Below, piece after piece: positions 26,965-34,573 of a stretch of DNA of 64,000 bases (position 1 is the stretch's first letter; every line of letters starts with the position of its first letter). The DNA lies in assembly GCA_958295525.1 (NCBI GenBank), contig OY282355.1, positions 334,260-398,259 on the forward strand, in the 5' to 3' direction. The stretch is from an uncultured Dehalococcoidia bacterium (GTDB taxonomy: Bacteria; Chloroflexota; Dehalococcoidia; Lucifugimonadales; Australimonadaceae). The notes beneath the pieces were generated by a model, which had not been told where the DNA came from, did not search any database, and saw only the letters and a list, made by a program, of their open reading frames with translations. Made by a program: the position numbers and the translations under genes.

Positions 26965-28815
26965 TCATCCTACGAAGAACCTGTTGCGGGCGATTTCCTC
27001 GGCCTCCGCGTTATGGGATGCGAGATTCCCGCCTTCGCGGGAATGACGGTCATAGGATGGCGAATGCGGGGCGGCGGACGGCGAATGCGGGTCGTCGTCC
27101 GCAGGCGAGGCGTCAGGGGATGCGGGATTCCCGCCTTCGCGGGAATGACGGTCTTCGTAGGCGCCGCCGGCGCTTGCGCGGGACGGCGAATGCGGGCCGC
27201 CGGACGGCGGATCAGGATCATCGGCGGCGTCATCATCGTCGTCGTCCGGCGGGTCAGGGGCGGGGGGAGGGGGGAGGGGGACGCCGGCGGGGGCGCGAGC
27301 GCGCAGGAAGGGCTCGTACCCCGTCCAAATCTGGAGGGACGGCGGGCGCATAAACGCAAGCGCCAAAGCGTCGGCGCGGTCAGGCGACGGCACGCCCTTC
27401 TTGCGCGTCTCACGCTTGCTCTCCAACTTCACCTGCCCGGAACTGGTCACGTCGTAGCGCAAGGAGAGCAACTGCGCCGCGAGGATTTCGTCTTGCGGGA
27501 GGGCGATGAGATGGTCGTTCATCAGGCGGCGCAACTCCCAGAAGATTTCGGAGCGCAGGTTGGCGAACCGCGTCGGATGGGGCGCCCGCCGCCCGAATTG
27601 CACGCCGTAGACGGGCGCGCCGACCTCCTTCAGGCGATCGCACACGCCTCCACCGACGCCGTTCTCGTCCACGAACACCGCCTCGGCGTTGAGGTCGTTC
27701 GCCATCAGCGCCGCCTCGCCCGCCACGCGCATCGTGTCCGTCTCGCGGTCGAGGGACTTTGTCGCGATCACGCGCTGGCCGCGCCTTGCGATGAGCACGG
27801 ACTTGTCCGCGCCGAAACGGGCGACGTCGACGCCGATATACACGGGCTCGCGCTCGTCCTCTTCTTGAGTGGGAGCGCCCGCGCCGGACGGGGCGGACTC
27901 GGCCATCGCGGTCTCAACGGCCTTGCGCCCCACGAGCGAGTTGTCCTCGGCGTCGGGGAACTCGGCGTAGACGGACGAGCGGAACAAGGGATGGTCTTCG
28001 CCCCAGATGAGGGCTTTGTCGGCGATGTCCTCCGGCGTGATGAGGCCGGGGACGGGCTCGGCGCCGTCTATCAGATTCGGCGTGTCGAGAGCGGAGATGC
28101 GGAGGCGGGCGTAGGCCACTTGCTTGGCGTGATGGGAATCGTAGAACTCGCCGGGGCGGGAGAGGGCGTTGCCGATCATCAAGAATTTGGTCGGGTTGAG
28201 GCGGATCGCCGCGTCAATGTAGGGTTGCTCGACGCCGTGCGCTTCGTCGACAATGACAAGCAACTGCGGCGAATGGAAGCCTTGCACACGGTCGGGTTTG
28301 TTCGTGGAGAAGGCGACGCCGAAGCGGTCGGGGGAGATGGTGTAGCGGCTCTTGGTGAGTTTGCCGGAGAGGGGGATGTCGGCGTTGGCGACGGCGGTTG
28401 CGATTTCGGGCCAGAGGATGTACTCGATTTGGCGCTGTGTTGGGGCGAGGACGACGACTTTGGCTGCGGGGCGGGTTTCGAGCCACCAGAGGATGATGCG
28501 GGCCGCCGCCCAATCTTTGCCGGAGCCGTTGCAACCGACGATGGAGACGCGGCGGTGGTTGGCGACGAGATCGAGCATTTCGATCTGCTTGGGGTAGGGC
28601 TGGCCGGCGTTAGGGAGGGCGTGGGCGATGAATCCTGCGGGGTCGTCGCGGAATTGGGCGAGGGCGGGGGCGGGCGTGGCGTCCTTCCCGCGTTCGCGGT
28701 CGGGGCGCGGCGGCTGGTGGCCGCAGGAGGCGCAGCGCGTCGCGTCGCGGCCTCTGCGAGGCTTGGGGGAGGCGTCGCGCTGGTGGCGGTTGAAGAGTTT
28801 GGCGATGAGACTCAT
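26965..28815 (-). CDS. Phage-type terminase large subunit, orphan
   Basis: About 616 residues. The N-terminal ATPase has Walker A VGCNGSGKDWAAA (near residue 90) and Walker B LLVIVDEAHG. The nuclease domain begins YIGVDVARFGADKS, with a later acidic pair in SPDRADALALAF, the pattern of large terminase DNA-packaging nucleases. The last about 110 residues are a Pro/Asp-rich tail that includes two in-frame hairpin repeats. There is no portal, capsid or small terminase gene nearby. A GATAAT box ends 7 bases before the ATG at 28815; an ATG at 28824 overlaps that box. Base composition matches the chromosome. Confidence 0.85.
   Translation of the reverse strand: MSLIAKLFNRHQRDASPKPRRGRDATRCASCGHQPPRPDRERGKDATPAPALAQFRDDPAGFIAHALPNAGQPYPKQIEMLDLVANHRRVSIVGCNGSGKDWAAARIILWWLETRPAAKVVVLAPTQRQIEYILWPEIATAVANADIPLSGKLTKSRYTISPDRFGVAFSTNKPDRVQGFHSPQLLVIVDEAHGVEQPYIDAAIRLNPTKFLMIGNALSRPGEFYDSHHAKQVAYARLRISALDTPNLIDGAEPVPGLITPEDIADKALIWGEDHPLFRSSVYAEFPDAEDNSLVGRKAVETAMAESAPSGAGAPTQEEDEREPVYIGVDVARFGADKSVLIARRGQRVIATKSLDRETDTMRVAGEAALMANDLNAEAVFVDENGVGGGVCDRLKEVGAPVYGVQFGRRAPHPTRFANLRSEIFWELRRLMNDHLIALPQDEILAAQLLSLRYDVTSSGQVKLESKRETRKKGVPSPDRADALALAFMRPPSLQIWTGYEPFLRARAPAGVPLPPPPAPDPPDDDDDDAADDPDPPSGGPHSPSRASAGGAYEDRHSREGGNPASPDASPADDDPHSPSAAPHSPSYDRHSREGGNLASHNAEAEEIARNRFFVG
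27024..27150. repeat. Two hairpin repeats inside the terminase coding sequence
   Basis: Copies at about 27024-27048 and 27125-27150, each with a perfect ATTCCCGCCTTCGCGGGAAT core, are read in the same frame. Both give DRHSREGGNxAS in the protein tail. They are separated by a stretch encoding PHSPS-type repeats. Confidence 0.9.
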
Positions 28816-28828
28816 AGTTGACATTATC
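28815..28828 (-). promoter_or_regulatory. Candidate leaderless promoter of the terminase gene
   Basis: GATAAT (28828 down to 28823 on the minus strand), then 7 bases, then ATG at 28815. A TTGCAT lies about 15 bases further upstream. Confidence 0.5.
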
Positions 28829-28893
28829 GCAACTAATGGCGGAATGCAATAGGGGCATGTGTCGCATTTTGGGATGGGGGCGAGGGGAGGGGG

Positions 28894-29066
28894 CGAGATT
28901 CCCGCCTACGCGGGAATGACGTGGCGTGTGATGCGCTGCGCGCCGACTGGATTCCCGCCTACGCGGGAATGACGGGGCACCCCGGGGGTGATTTGGAGAC
29001 GATGCGCTACGCGCATTCGTCCGGCGCTTGCGCGCCGATTGGATTCCCGCCTACGCGGGAATGACG
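28894..29066. repeat. Hairpin repeats and one full composite element
   Basis: Three perfect ATTCCCGCCTACGCGGGAAT hairpins near 28899, 28952 and 29043. The last belongs to a full composite element from about 28988 (GATGCGC hairpin, GGCGC hairpin, then the core). The gap 28829-29245 holds these, a 28-bp inverted repeat and a tandem duplication, but no gene. Confidence 0.85.
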
Positions 29067-29106
29067 ATGAGGAGGGGAGGAGGACGACAGGCACGGGCGG
29101 GAATGG

Positions 29107-29134
29107 GAAGCGCCCCGCCGGAGCAGGGCGCTTC
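29107..29134. terminator. Candidate hairpin terminator after the IscA-like gene
   Basis: GAAGCGCCC and GGGCGCTTC form a 9-bp stem around a 10-base loop. On the minus strand it lies about 110 bases after the IscA-like stop. There is no T run, so it is a weak terminator call. Confidence 0.35.
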
Positions 29135-29152
29135 GTTGCAGTAGTGACGACA

Positions 29153-29238
29153 GGGCTACGCTCGCGCTAGCCGCCGCTGTTGTCTCGCGGGGCGAGGGCT
29201 GCGCTCGCGCTAGCCGCCGCTGTTGTCTCGCGGGGCGG
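29153..29238. repeat. 43-bp tandem duplication
   Basis: Two nearly identical 43-base units begin GGGCT(A/G)CGCTCGCGCTAG at 29153 and 29196, differing at two or so positions. They lie directly downstream of the IscA-like gene end and encode nothing obvious. Confidence 0.8.
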
Positions 29239-29245
29239 GGCTGCT

Positions 29246-29638
29246 CTAGTGGGAGCAGCCGCAGCCGCCGTTGCCGCAGGCGCAGCCTCCGCCGCAACCG
29301 CCGCCGTGCGCGGGGGCGATGTTCGGGTTTTCGATGACGAACCCGCTCCGCATCAGGCCCTCGGCGTAGTCTATGGACGCTCCGTCGAGCAGGGGGGCGC
29401 TGTCGGCGTCGGCGACGACGCGGACGCCGGAGTCGTGGAGGACGAGGTCGTCTTCGGCGACGTCGTCTTCGAGGGAGAGCATGTACTGCGCGCCTTGCCC
29501 GTTGGGGACGACGATGACGCGGAGCACGGCCCCGGGTTGCCCTTCTTCGGCCAGCGTTTCGGCGAGTTTCTCGGCCGCCAGGTCGGAGACGGCGATCGTC
29601 GGGGCGTCAACGGATGCGGGGGCTTGGGTCATTGTCAT
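29246..29638 (-). CDS. Atypical IscA/HesB-like protein with Gly/Cys-rich tail
   Basis: 130 residues. The core (ISVxxxA-like start IAVSDLAAEKLAETLAEEG, LRVIVVPNGQGAQYMLSL, VVADADSAPLLDGASIDY, FVIENPN) follows the A-type iron-sulfur carrier fold. The first of the three conserved cysteines is missing: the usual GGCSG is PNGQGA. The C-terminus carries seven Cys among glycines (GGGCGGGCACGNGGCGCSH). The chain starts at the ATG at 29638 with GAAGGAG upstream. It may bind metal through the tail alone. The family is clear; its function is not. Confidence 0.75.
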   Translation of the reverse strand: MTMTQAPASVDAPTIAVSDLAAEKLAETLAEEGQPGAVLRVIVVPNGQGAQYMLSLEDDVAEDDLVLHDSGVRVVADADSAPLLDGASIDYAEGLMRSGFVIENPNIAPAHGGGCGGGCACGNGGCGCSH

Positions 29639-29753
29639 TGCGTGCTCCTTCGCAGCGGACTCGTGGGGCACAGGCTAGCAGGGCGGAGCGCGGAGGTCAA
29701 TACGCGGGCGTCGCGGGGTTGTCCGCCCAGTTTTGCGCGATCGTTAGGCGCGC

Positions 29754-29930
29754 TCAGGCGCGGCGGCGCAGGCGCGAGGCGAGCCACACGCCCCACGCGA
29801 CGGCCCACGCTCCGGCGAGGGCTTGCGCCTGCCACGCGAGGCCGAAGTAACTCGCGGCGAGCAGCGGGCCGAGAGGCGCCGCTCCCACCGCGACGAACAC
29901 CACCGTCAATTCTCCTGCGGCCTTCTTCAT
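29754..29930 (-). CDS. Small membrane protein, two predicted helices
   Basis: 58 residues starting MKKAAGELTVVFVAVGAAPLG. Two hydrophobic stretches (about 8-30 and 33-48) are followed by the basic end RLRRRA, suggesting a two-span hairpin with its end in the cytoplasm. AAAGGAGA is placed well before the ATG at 29930. The longer frame to 29975 adds an Arg-rich stretch with no ribosome site. No family is recognised. Confidence 0.55.
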   Translation of the reverse strand: MKKAAGELTVVFVAVGAAPLGPLLAASYFGLAWQAQALAGAWAVAWGVWLASRLRRRA

Positions 29931-29998
29931 AGGGCGTCTCCTTTCTTGCGGGCGCCGCCGCCCGCCGCCGCGCATTCGCGCTCGTGTCGCGTCTATGG

Positions 29999-30075
29999 CA
30001 TAATGAGGTCAAGGGCGCGCGATACGCAACGGGCGGATGTCGCGGCGCGCTCGTCAGCCGGAAGAGAGGTATAGA
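29999..30075 (+). promoter_or_regulatory. Two candidate -10 boxes before the XRE gene
   Basis: CATAAT at 29999-30004 and TATAGA at 30070-30075. The second ends 7 bases before the ATG at 30083 and fits the leaderless pattern seen elsewhere. Confidence 0.4.
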
Positions 30076-30082
30076 CAGGGCT

Positions 30083-30448
30083 ATGAGGCTGAAGTACGAC
30101 CCCACCGCGCTTATCGACTTTCTGAAGGAGTGGATGGAGACGTGCGGCGTTTCGCAACTGGCGCTTGCGAGGCGCGCGGACGTTCCGCACTCGACGCTGA
30201 GCGTGCTCTTCAATCACCGGATTTCGCCGACCGCTCAGACATTGCGGAAACTGGCCGCCGCGATGAACGTTCCCGTCGGCAAGATGCTCGTGCTCTCCGG
30301 TCACCTCACGGAGGAGGAGTTCCAGACGCCGATCAAGGAGGAGGACATGGCGCGGCTGTACGAGGTGGGCGATCTGGACGAGACGGAGTGGGATCAGGTG
30401 CGCGACTTCGCGCGCTACGTCCGGAGCAAGCGGAAGGGGCGCGGCTAG
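30083..30448 (+). CDS. XRE-family DNA-binding regulator
   Basis: 121 residues. The helix-turn-helix lies at about residues 22-70 (CGVSQLALARRADVPHSTLS, then TAQTLRKLAAAMNVPVGKML). An acidic linker and a helical tail (TEWDQVRDFARYVRSK) follow. With the ImmA-like gene downstream it forms the repressor-protease pair typical of mobile elements, in which the protease cleaves the repressor. The start ATG at 30083 replaces an upstream open frame with no ribosome site. Confidence 0.82.
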   Translation: MRLKYDPTALIDFLKEWMETCGVSQLALARRADVPHSTLSVLFNHRISPTAQTLRKLAAAMNVPVGKMLVLSGHLTEEEFQTPIKEEDMARLYEVGDLDETEWDQVRDFARYVRSKRKGRG

Positions 30449-30541
30449 GGGCGGTCACGGGCGGCGCCGCCGCAATCGGGCTAATAGAGGCGCGCCGCTG
30501 CGCCATTCGCCCCTCGCGCGGTCAGCGGGGCGGGGCGCACA

Positions 30542-31021
30542 ATGCTTCCTGGGGACATCGTTTTGCCCCCGGAGGGAAGCAACGTTATGCGCGCATTGCG
30601 AATGGGCCGCAGCCTCGCGGAGATGCACGCCCTCGAGCCCGGAGCCGACCTCGCTCCGCTGCTGCGGGGCGTCGGCGCGGAGGTCATCCCATGGCGGTTC
30701 ACGGGGCGCGTCCGCGAGGTGATTTTCGAGGGGGCGATCGGCATTGACGACGCGCTGCCGGAGACATGGAAACGGTGGCTTACGGCGCACGCCGTAGGGC
30801 ATCACTTGCTCCACGCCGGCGCGAGTTTGTATCTCGCATCTTGGCAATGGGTGAACCGCGTCAAGGCGGAGCGGCAGGCGGAGGAGTTCGCGGCCGGGCT
30901 GCTCGTTCCCGCCAGCGCGGCGCGGAACGCGGGGGAGAACGCCGTCGCCGTGCGCTGCGGCATTCCGGCCGAGAAGGCGCGCTGGGCGCTGGCGCGGCTC
31001 GCGGAGGAGGGTGAGGCGTAA
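30542..31021 (+). CDS. ImmA/IrrE-family metallopeptidase-like protein with altered HExxH
   Basis: 159 residues. The region AHAVGHHLLHAG aligns with the AHELGHHLLH zinc site of ImmA/IrrE proteases, but the catalytic Glu is Ala here. The downstream acidic ligand in QAEEFAAGLLVP is kept. It may therefore bind metal without proteolysis, or represent a subgroup with a different mechanism. The start at 30542 is ATG; a second ATG is at 30587. It follows the XRE gene by 93 bases, and ends convergently with an amidohydrolase gene. Confidence 0.75.
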   Translation: MLPGDIVLPPEGSNVMRALRMGRSLAEMHALEPGADLAPLLRGVGAEVIPWRFTGRVREVIFEGAIGIDDALPETWKRWLTAHAVGHHLLHAGASLYLASWQWVNRVKAERQAEEFAAGLLVPASAARNAGENAVAVRCGIPAEKARWALARLAEEGEA

Positions 31022-31027
31022 CATCCG

Positions 31028-31246
31028 CTAGTAGGTTCCCGCTTTCGCGCCGCATCAGGGGCGAGATTCCCGCCTACGCGGGAATGACGGGACACAAGGG
31101 CGCGGGAACGGCGGCAAGGGGGAAGGACGGACAGGGGGTGGGATTCCCGCCTACGCGGGAATGACGGCAGAGGGGCAGGAATGAGGGGCAAGGGGGCGCT
31201 ACGCGCCGACTGGATTCCCGCCTGCGCGGGAACGACGGGGCAAGCG
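31028..31246. repeat. Hairpin repeats between convergent genes
   Basis: Perfect hairpins near 31067, 31141 and 31211, and a half-copy (GTTCCCGCTTTCGCGCCG) at 31034. The last is preceded by a shortened composite element (GCGCTACGCGCCGACTGG). No gene is present. Confidence 0.85.
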
Positions 31247-32302
31247 CTAGTCGCGGCCGTAGAAGCGGGCCGCCGCGTCGTGGAGCACGCCCTTGCGCTG
31301 CGCCTCCGTCAGGTCGCTCCGCGTTTGCATATGGCGCAGCGACTCCGGGTAATCGGAGTCCCAGTGAGGGTAGTCGGATGCGTACATCACGACGTCGTCG
31401 CCGATGAGATCGAGCGTTTGGCCGAGCATGCGCTCGTTGGGCTCGCAGCCGACGAAGACGTTGCCGCCTTTGCGGAGGAAGGCGCTGGGCTTGCGCGCGA
31501 GGTGGGGCGCGTCCACGCTTCCCCGCGCCTCGTACTCCTCGTCCAGGCGGTCGAGCCACCAGGGCAGCCAGGTCGCGCCGGCCTCGAGGAAGGCGAAGCG
31601 CACTGCCGGGAATCGCTCGAACACGCCCTCGAACATCATGCTGGTGAACTGCCGGAGGATGCCGTAGGGGTGGGCGACGGAATGCGTCTGAATGAACTTG
31701 GGGAAGAGGTCGGCGCCCGGCGCCAGCGACGAGCCTGAGGCATGGACGGCGATGGGGAGGCCGACCTCGCCCGCCGCCTGATACGCGGCGTCGTAGCGCG
31801 CGTGGCCGAGGAGGTGGTCGCCGTCGGCGGGGAACATCGCGGCTGCGTGGCCGAGCGAGCGCGCCCGCCGCACCTCGCTCGCCGCAGCGTCCGCGTTTCG
31901 GGTCGGGAGCAGCGCGACGCCCAGTATGCGCCCGCCGCAATGGGGGTAGAATGTCTCGGCGAGCCAGTCGTTGTAGGCGCGGCACAGCGCCGCCTGGTAG
32001 TCCGGGTCTTTCACGTAGCCCGCGTACAGCCCCAGCGTCGGATACACCGCCGACCACTCCAGCGGCCCGCGGTCGAGGGCGGCGAGCCAGTCGGCGGGGG
32101 CGTGCGCTTTGCCGCGGAACAGCCGCGTCCCCAGATTACGGTCCATTCCGTCAAGCGGGGTGAGGGGCTCGATGGGCACGAAATCGTCGGAGAGGCCGGA
32201 CGGAGCGCGGAATTCGCGGTAGGGCTCGTCCAGCATTCGCGCGATTCGCTTCGCGTCCTCCATCACGTGGCCGTCGCCGTCAACGGCTCTTGCAGTTCCC
32301 AT
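31247..32302 (-). CDS. Amidohydrolase family 2 (ACMSD-like) protein
   Basis: 351 residues of the metal-dependent TIM-barrel amidohydrolases. The first metal motif is DGDGHV near the N-terminus, a later His lies in LPIAVHASG, and the C-terminal metal motif is YASDYPHWDS. The family includes ACMS decarboxylase and related decarboxylases/hydratases. The ATG at 32302 follows CAGGAGACGTAAGCG. It is one of three such genes in the window, a hallmark of SAR202-like genomes. The substrate is unknown. Confidence 0.88.
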   Translation of the reverse strand: MGTARAVDGDGHVMEDAKRIARMLDEPYREFRAPSGLSDDFVPIEPLTPLDGMDRNLGTRLFRGKAHAPADWLAALDRGPLEWSAVYPTLGLYAGYVKDPDYQAALCRAYNDWLAETFYPHCGGRILGVALLPTRNADAAASEVRRARSLGHAAAMFPADGDHLLGHARYDAAYQAAGEVGLPIAVHASGSSLAPGADLFPKFIQTHSVAHPYGILRQFTSMMFEGVFERFPAVRFAFLEAGATWLPWWLDRLDEEYEARGSVDAPHLARKPSAFLRKGGNVFVGCEPNERMLGQTLDLIGDDVVMYASDYPHWDSDYPESLRHMQTRSDLTEAQRKGVLHDAAARFYGRD

Positions 32303-32347
32303 CGCTTACGTCTCCTGCAGCCGCCCCGCGCCTGCGTCCTCGAACGG

Positions 32348-32971
32348 TCAGATGAAGTCGTTTCCGTCGGCGGACGCGCCTGCGCTCTCCACGGCCGGGC
32401 CGCCGGCCAATTCGTCCACGAGTTCGTTGAGTTTCTCTTCGGTTAGGATGCCGCTCCACTTGCGCGCGACGCTTCCGTCCGCCCGAATGAAGATCGTCGT
32501 CGGCATTCCCAAGATTTCGAATCCGCGGGCGACGGTCTCGTCGTAGGTGGTTCCGGCGGGGTAGGTGACGCCTAACTCTTGGAGCAAAGCGCGCCCCTCC
32601 TCGCGGGTGCCGAGGAATTGTTGGGGGCCGATGTCCACGCCCAGGATCGTCACCTCGCCGGCTCGACGCTCGTGCACGCGCTGGAATTCCGGCATCTCGG
32701 CGCGGCACGGGGGGCAGAGCGCGGCCCAGAAGTTCAGCACGACGGGCTTGCCTTGCGCGAGCACGTCCGAGAGGCGCGGCGACTCTCCGCCGAGCGCGTC
32801 TTGCCCCTGGTAGGCGCTGATCTCCAGGTCCGGCGTCTCCAGACTTACGGCGGGGGCGCCGTCCGCGGGCGGAGGCGGGGCGGGGGCGGCGTCGGATCCG
32901 CAAGCGGCGAGCGCGAGCATCGCGGCGGCTCCCGCGAGCGCGAGCAATGCGCGCATTCCCGTCGCAGTCAT
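32348..32971 (-). CDS. TlpA-like thioredoxin-fold lipoprotein
   Basis: 207 residues. A lipoprotein signal ends in LAAC (Cys24), followed by an Ala/Pro linker. The thioredoxin domain has VVLNFWAALCPPCRAEMPEF, so the active site is CPPC, and the cis-proline is in MPTTIF. This is a membrane-anchored, extracytoplasmic disulfide reductase, often for cytochrome c maturation. AGGAGG lies well before the ATG at 32971. It precedes the amidohydrolase by 45 bases on the same strand. Confidence 0.88.
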   Translation of the reverse strand: MTATGMRALLALAGAAAMLALAACGSDAAPAPPPPADGAPAVSLETPDLEISAYQGQDALGGESPRLSDVLAQGKPVVLNFWAALCPPCRAEMPEFQRVHERRAGEVTILGVDIGPQQFLGTREEGRALLQELGVTYPAGTTYDETVARGFEILGMPTTIFIRADGSVARKWSGILTEEKLNELVDELAGGPAVESAGASADGNDFI

Positions 32972-33081
32972 TGGCGTATCCTCCTGCGAGTCCGCGCCGG
33001 ACGGCCCGTTTGCGGCGTCTTCGTTGATTCGCGCGCGTCCGCCGATTCGCGTATAGGATACAGGATGAGCCGCGCGATGCG

Positions 33082-33087
33082 TATAAT
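33082..33087 (+). promoter_or_regulatory. Candidate -10 box for the SDR gene
   Basis: TATAAT about 130 bases before the SDR start at 33218. The 246-base divergent gap 32972-33217 holds this and a GGAGATGC-rich leader with three short direct repeats (GGAGATGC) at about 33158. No -35 box or riboswitch is recognised. Confidence 0.4.
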
Positions 33088-33217
33088 TCGAGCGTCGCTT
33101 TATGTCCCCCCGCAGAGGAAGCGGCGGGCGAGGGCGCCGGCGGGAGCGCGGAGATGCGGAGATGCGGAGATATGAAGGCCGCTAGAGAGGCGCATAGAGG
33201 ATCAGGAGCGTAGAGCG

Positions 33218-34174
33218 ATGCCGGACGAAGAATACGTTCCGCCGAGAGGCGAGAGGCTCGCGGGGAAGGTCGCCGTCGTCACCGGGTCCGGGCGCGGCAT
33301 CGGACGGGCGCACGCGATTGCGCTGGCCGCCGAGGGCGCGAGCGTCGTCGTCAACGACGCAGGCGTCGAGCGGACAGGGTCGGGCGGGAGCGCCGCCCCC
33401 GCCGACGACACGGTCGCGTTCATCCGCGAGAACGGCGGCGAGGCCGTCGCCAACTACAATTCCGTCGCCGACTACGCGCAAGCCGGGGAGATCATCCGCG
33501 CCGCAATAGAGGCTTACGGGCGGTTGGACGTCCTCGTCAACAACGCGGGCATCGCGCGGGAGGGGCTGTTCCATCAGATCGGGCCGGACGACTTCGCGGC
33601 CATCGTGGGAACGCACCTCAAGGGGACGTTCAACACGTGCCATCACGCCGTTCCGCTGATGATGGCCCAGCGTTCGGGACGCATCATCAACACGGCGTCC
33701 AGCCAGTGGCGCAACCCGGAAGGCCGGACGGCCTACGGCGCGGCGAAGGGCGGAATCGTGAGCCTCACGTGGGACTTGGCGTTCGAGTTGCGCTATCACG
33801 GCGTCACGGTGAACGCGATCGCCCCGCTCGCGCAGACGCGGGCGTTCGCGGGCTACCGCCACCCGGAGGCGCTGGCGGAGGCGGGCATTCCCGCGAAGAA
33901 GGCGCCGGACGAACTCGCCGCCAACCGCCCCGGCGGAGAGCACGTCTCGCCCATCGTCGTGTGGCTTGCAAGCGATGCGGCGGCGCATGTCAACGGCTGC
34001 GTGTTCCGCGCCGGCAGCGGCAAGTTCGGCTTCTACGCGCACCCGGAGGAGATCCGGACGATCAACAAAGACTGGCGCGTCAAAGGCAAATGGACGGTCG
34101 AGGAGTTGAGCAAGGCGCTCCCAAGCAGCCTCCTCTTCGACAGTTCCGCCGCGCCGTTCATTCCGGCCGATTAG
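33218..34174 (+). CDS. Short-chain dehydrogenase/reductase with C-terminal extension
   Basis: 318 residues, longer than a classical SDR. The cofactor motif is VVTGSGRGIGRAHA, then VNDAGV, LVNNAG, and the active-site Tyr-x3-Lys in YGAAKGG. The extra about 60 residues at the C-terminus (HPEEIRTINKDWRVKGKWT) are shared with SDRs of the multifunctional beta-oxidation type 2 kind. The insert with GSGGSAAPADDT after beta2 also fits that group. A role in hydroxyacyl-CoA oxidation is plausible but unproven. Confidence 0.82.
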   Translation: MPDEEYVPPRGERLAGKVAVVTGSGRGIGRAHAIALAAEGASVVVNDAGVERTGSGGSAAPADDTVAFIRENGGEAVANYNSVADYAQAGEIIRAAIEAYGRLDVLVNNAGIAREGLFHQIGPDDFAAIVGTHLKGTFNTCHHAVPLMMAQRSGRIINTASSQWRNPEGRTAYGAAKGGIVSLTWDLAFELRYHGVTVNAIAPLAQTRAFAGYRHPEALAEAGIPAKKAPDELAANRPGGEHVSPIVVWLASDAAAHVNGCVFRAGSGKFGFYAHPEEIRTINKDWRVKGKWTVEELSKALPSSLLFDSSAAPFIPAD

Positions 34175-34213
34175 GCGCAGGGCGGTCTGCTGGAAGCGTT
34201 CCGCGACAGAGGG

Positions 34214-34385
34214 CGAGGTTCCCGCCTACGCGGGAACGACGATAAAGGGGGCGGGAACGACGATAGGGGGCGGGAAGAGGAGACGAGGCGCGTTGCGCCC
34301 CGTCCGGCGCTTGCGCGCCCCTGGATTCCCGCCTACGCGGGAATGACGAATAGGGGCGGGGTTACCGCCTACGCGGGAACGACGG
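34214..34385. repeat. Hairpin repeats and a composite element before rpsB
   Basis: Hairpins near 34219, 34325 and 34361. The middle one ends a composite element from about 34278 (GAGACGAGGCGCGTTGCGCC, GGCGC-TTGC-GCGCC, then the core). The gap 34175-34573 contains these and the rpsB promoter. Confidence 0.8.
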
Positions 34386-34488
34386 GACAGGTGGGCGGAC
34401 GCGATGACAGGGGGGCGGGAACGACGATGCGCCGCCCGCTTCGTCAGAGGGCGGGCGCGGCGCTATTCCCTTCTCCGCGCGTTTGGGG

Positions 34489-34494
34489 TATACT
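34489..34494 (+). promoter_or_regulatory. Candidate -10 box of the rpsB operon
   Basis: TATACT, 80 bases before the rpsB start. The intervening leader is GC-rich and could fold. Feedback by S2 on its own leader is known in other bacteria but no specific motif is recognised here. Confidence 0.5.
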
Positions 34495-34573
34495 GCCGCT
34501 GCGCTTCGGCGCGAGCCGCAGGGAACGTCGAGCCTTGCGGAAATTTCTCAGATCGACGGAAAGGCAGGCCGCA

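Noticed and set aside
33088..33217. Riboswitch in the long leader of the SDR gene
   Set aside because: No conserved aptamer pattern could be recognised; the leader has only short GGAGATGC direct repeats.
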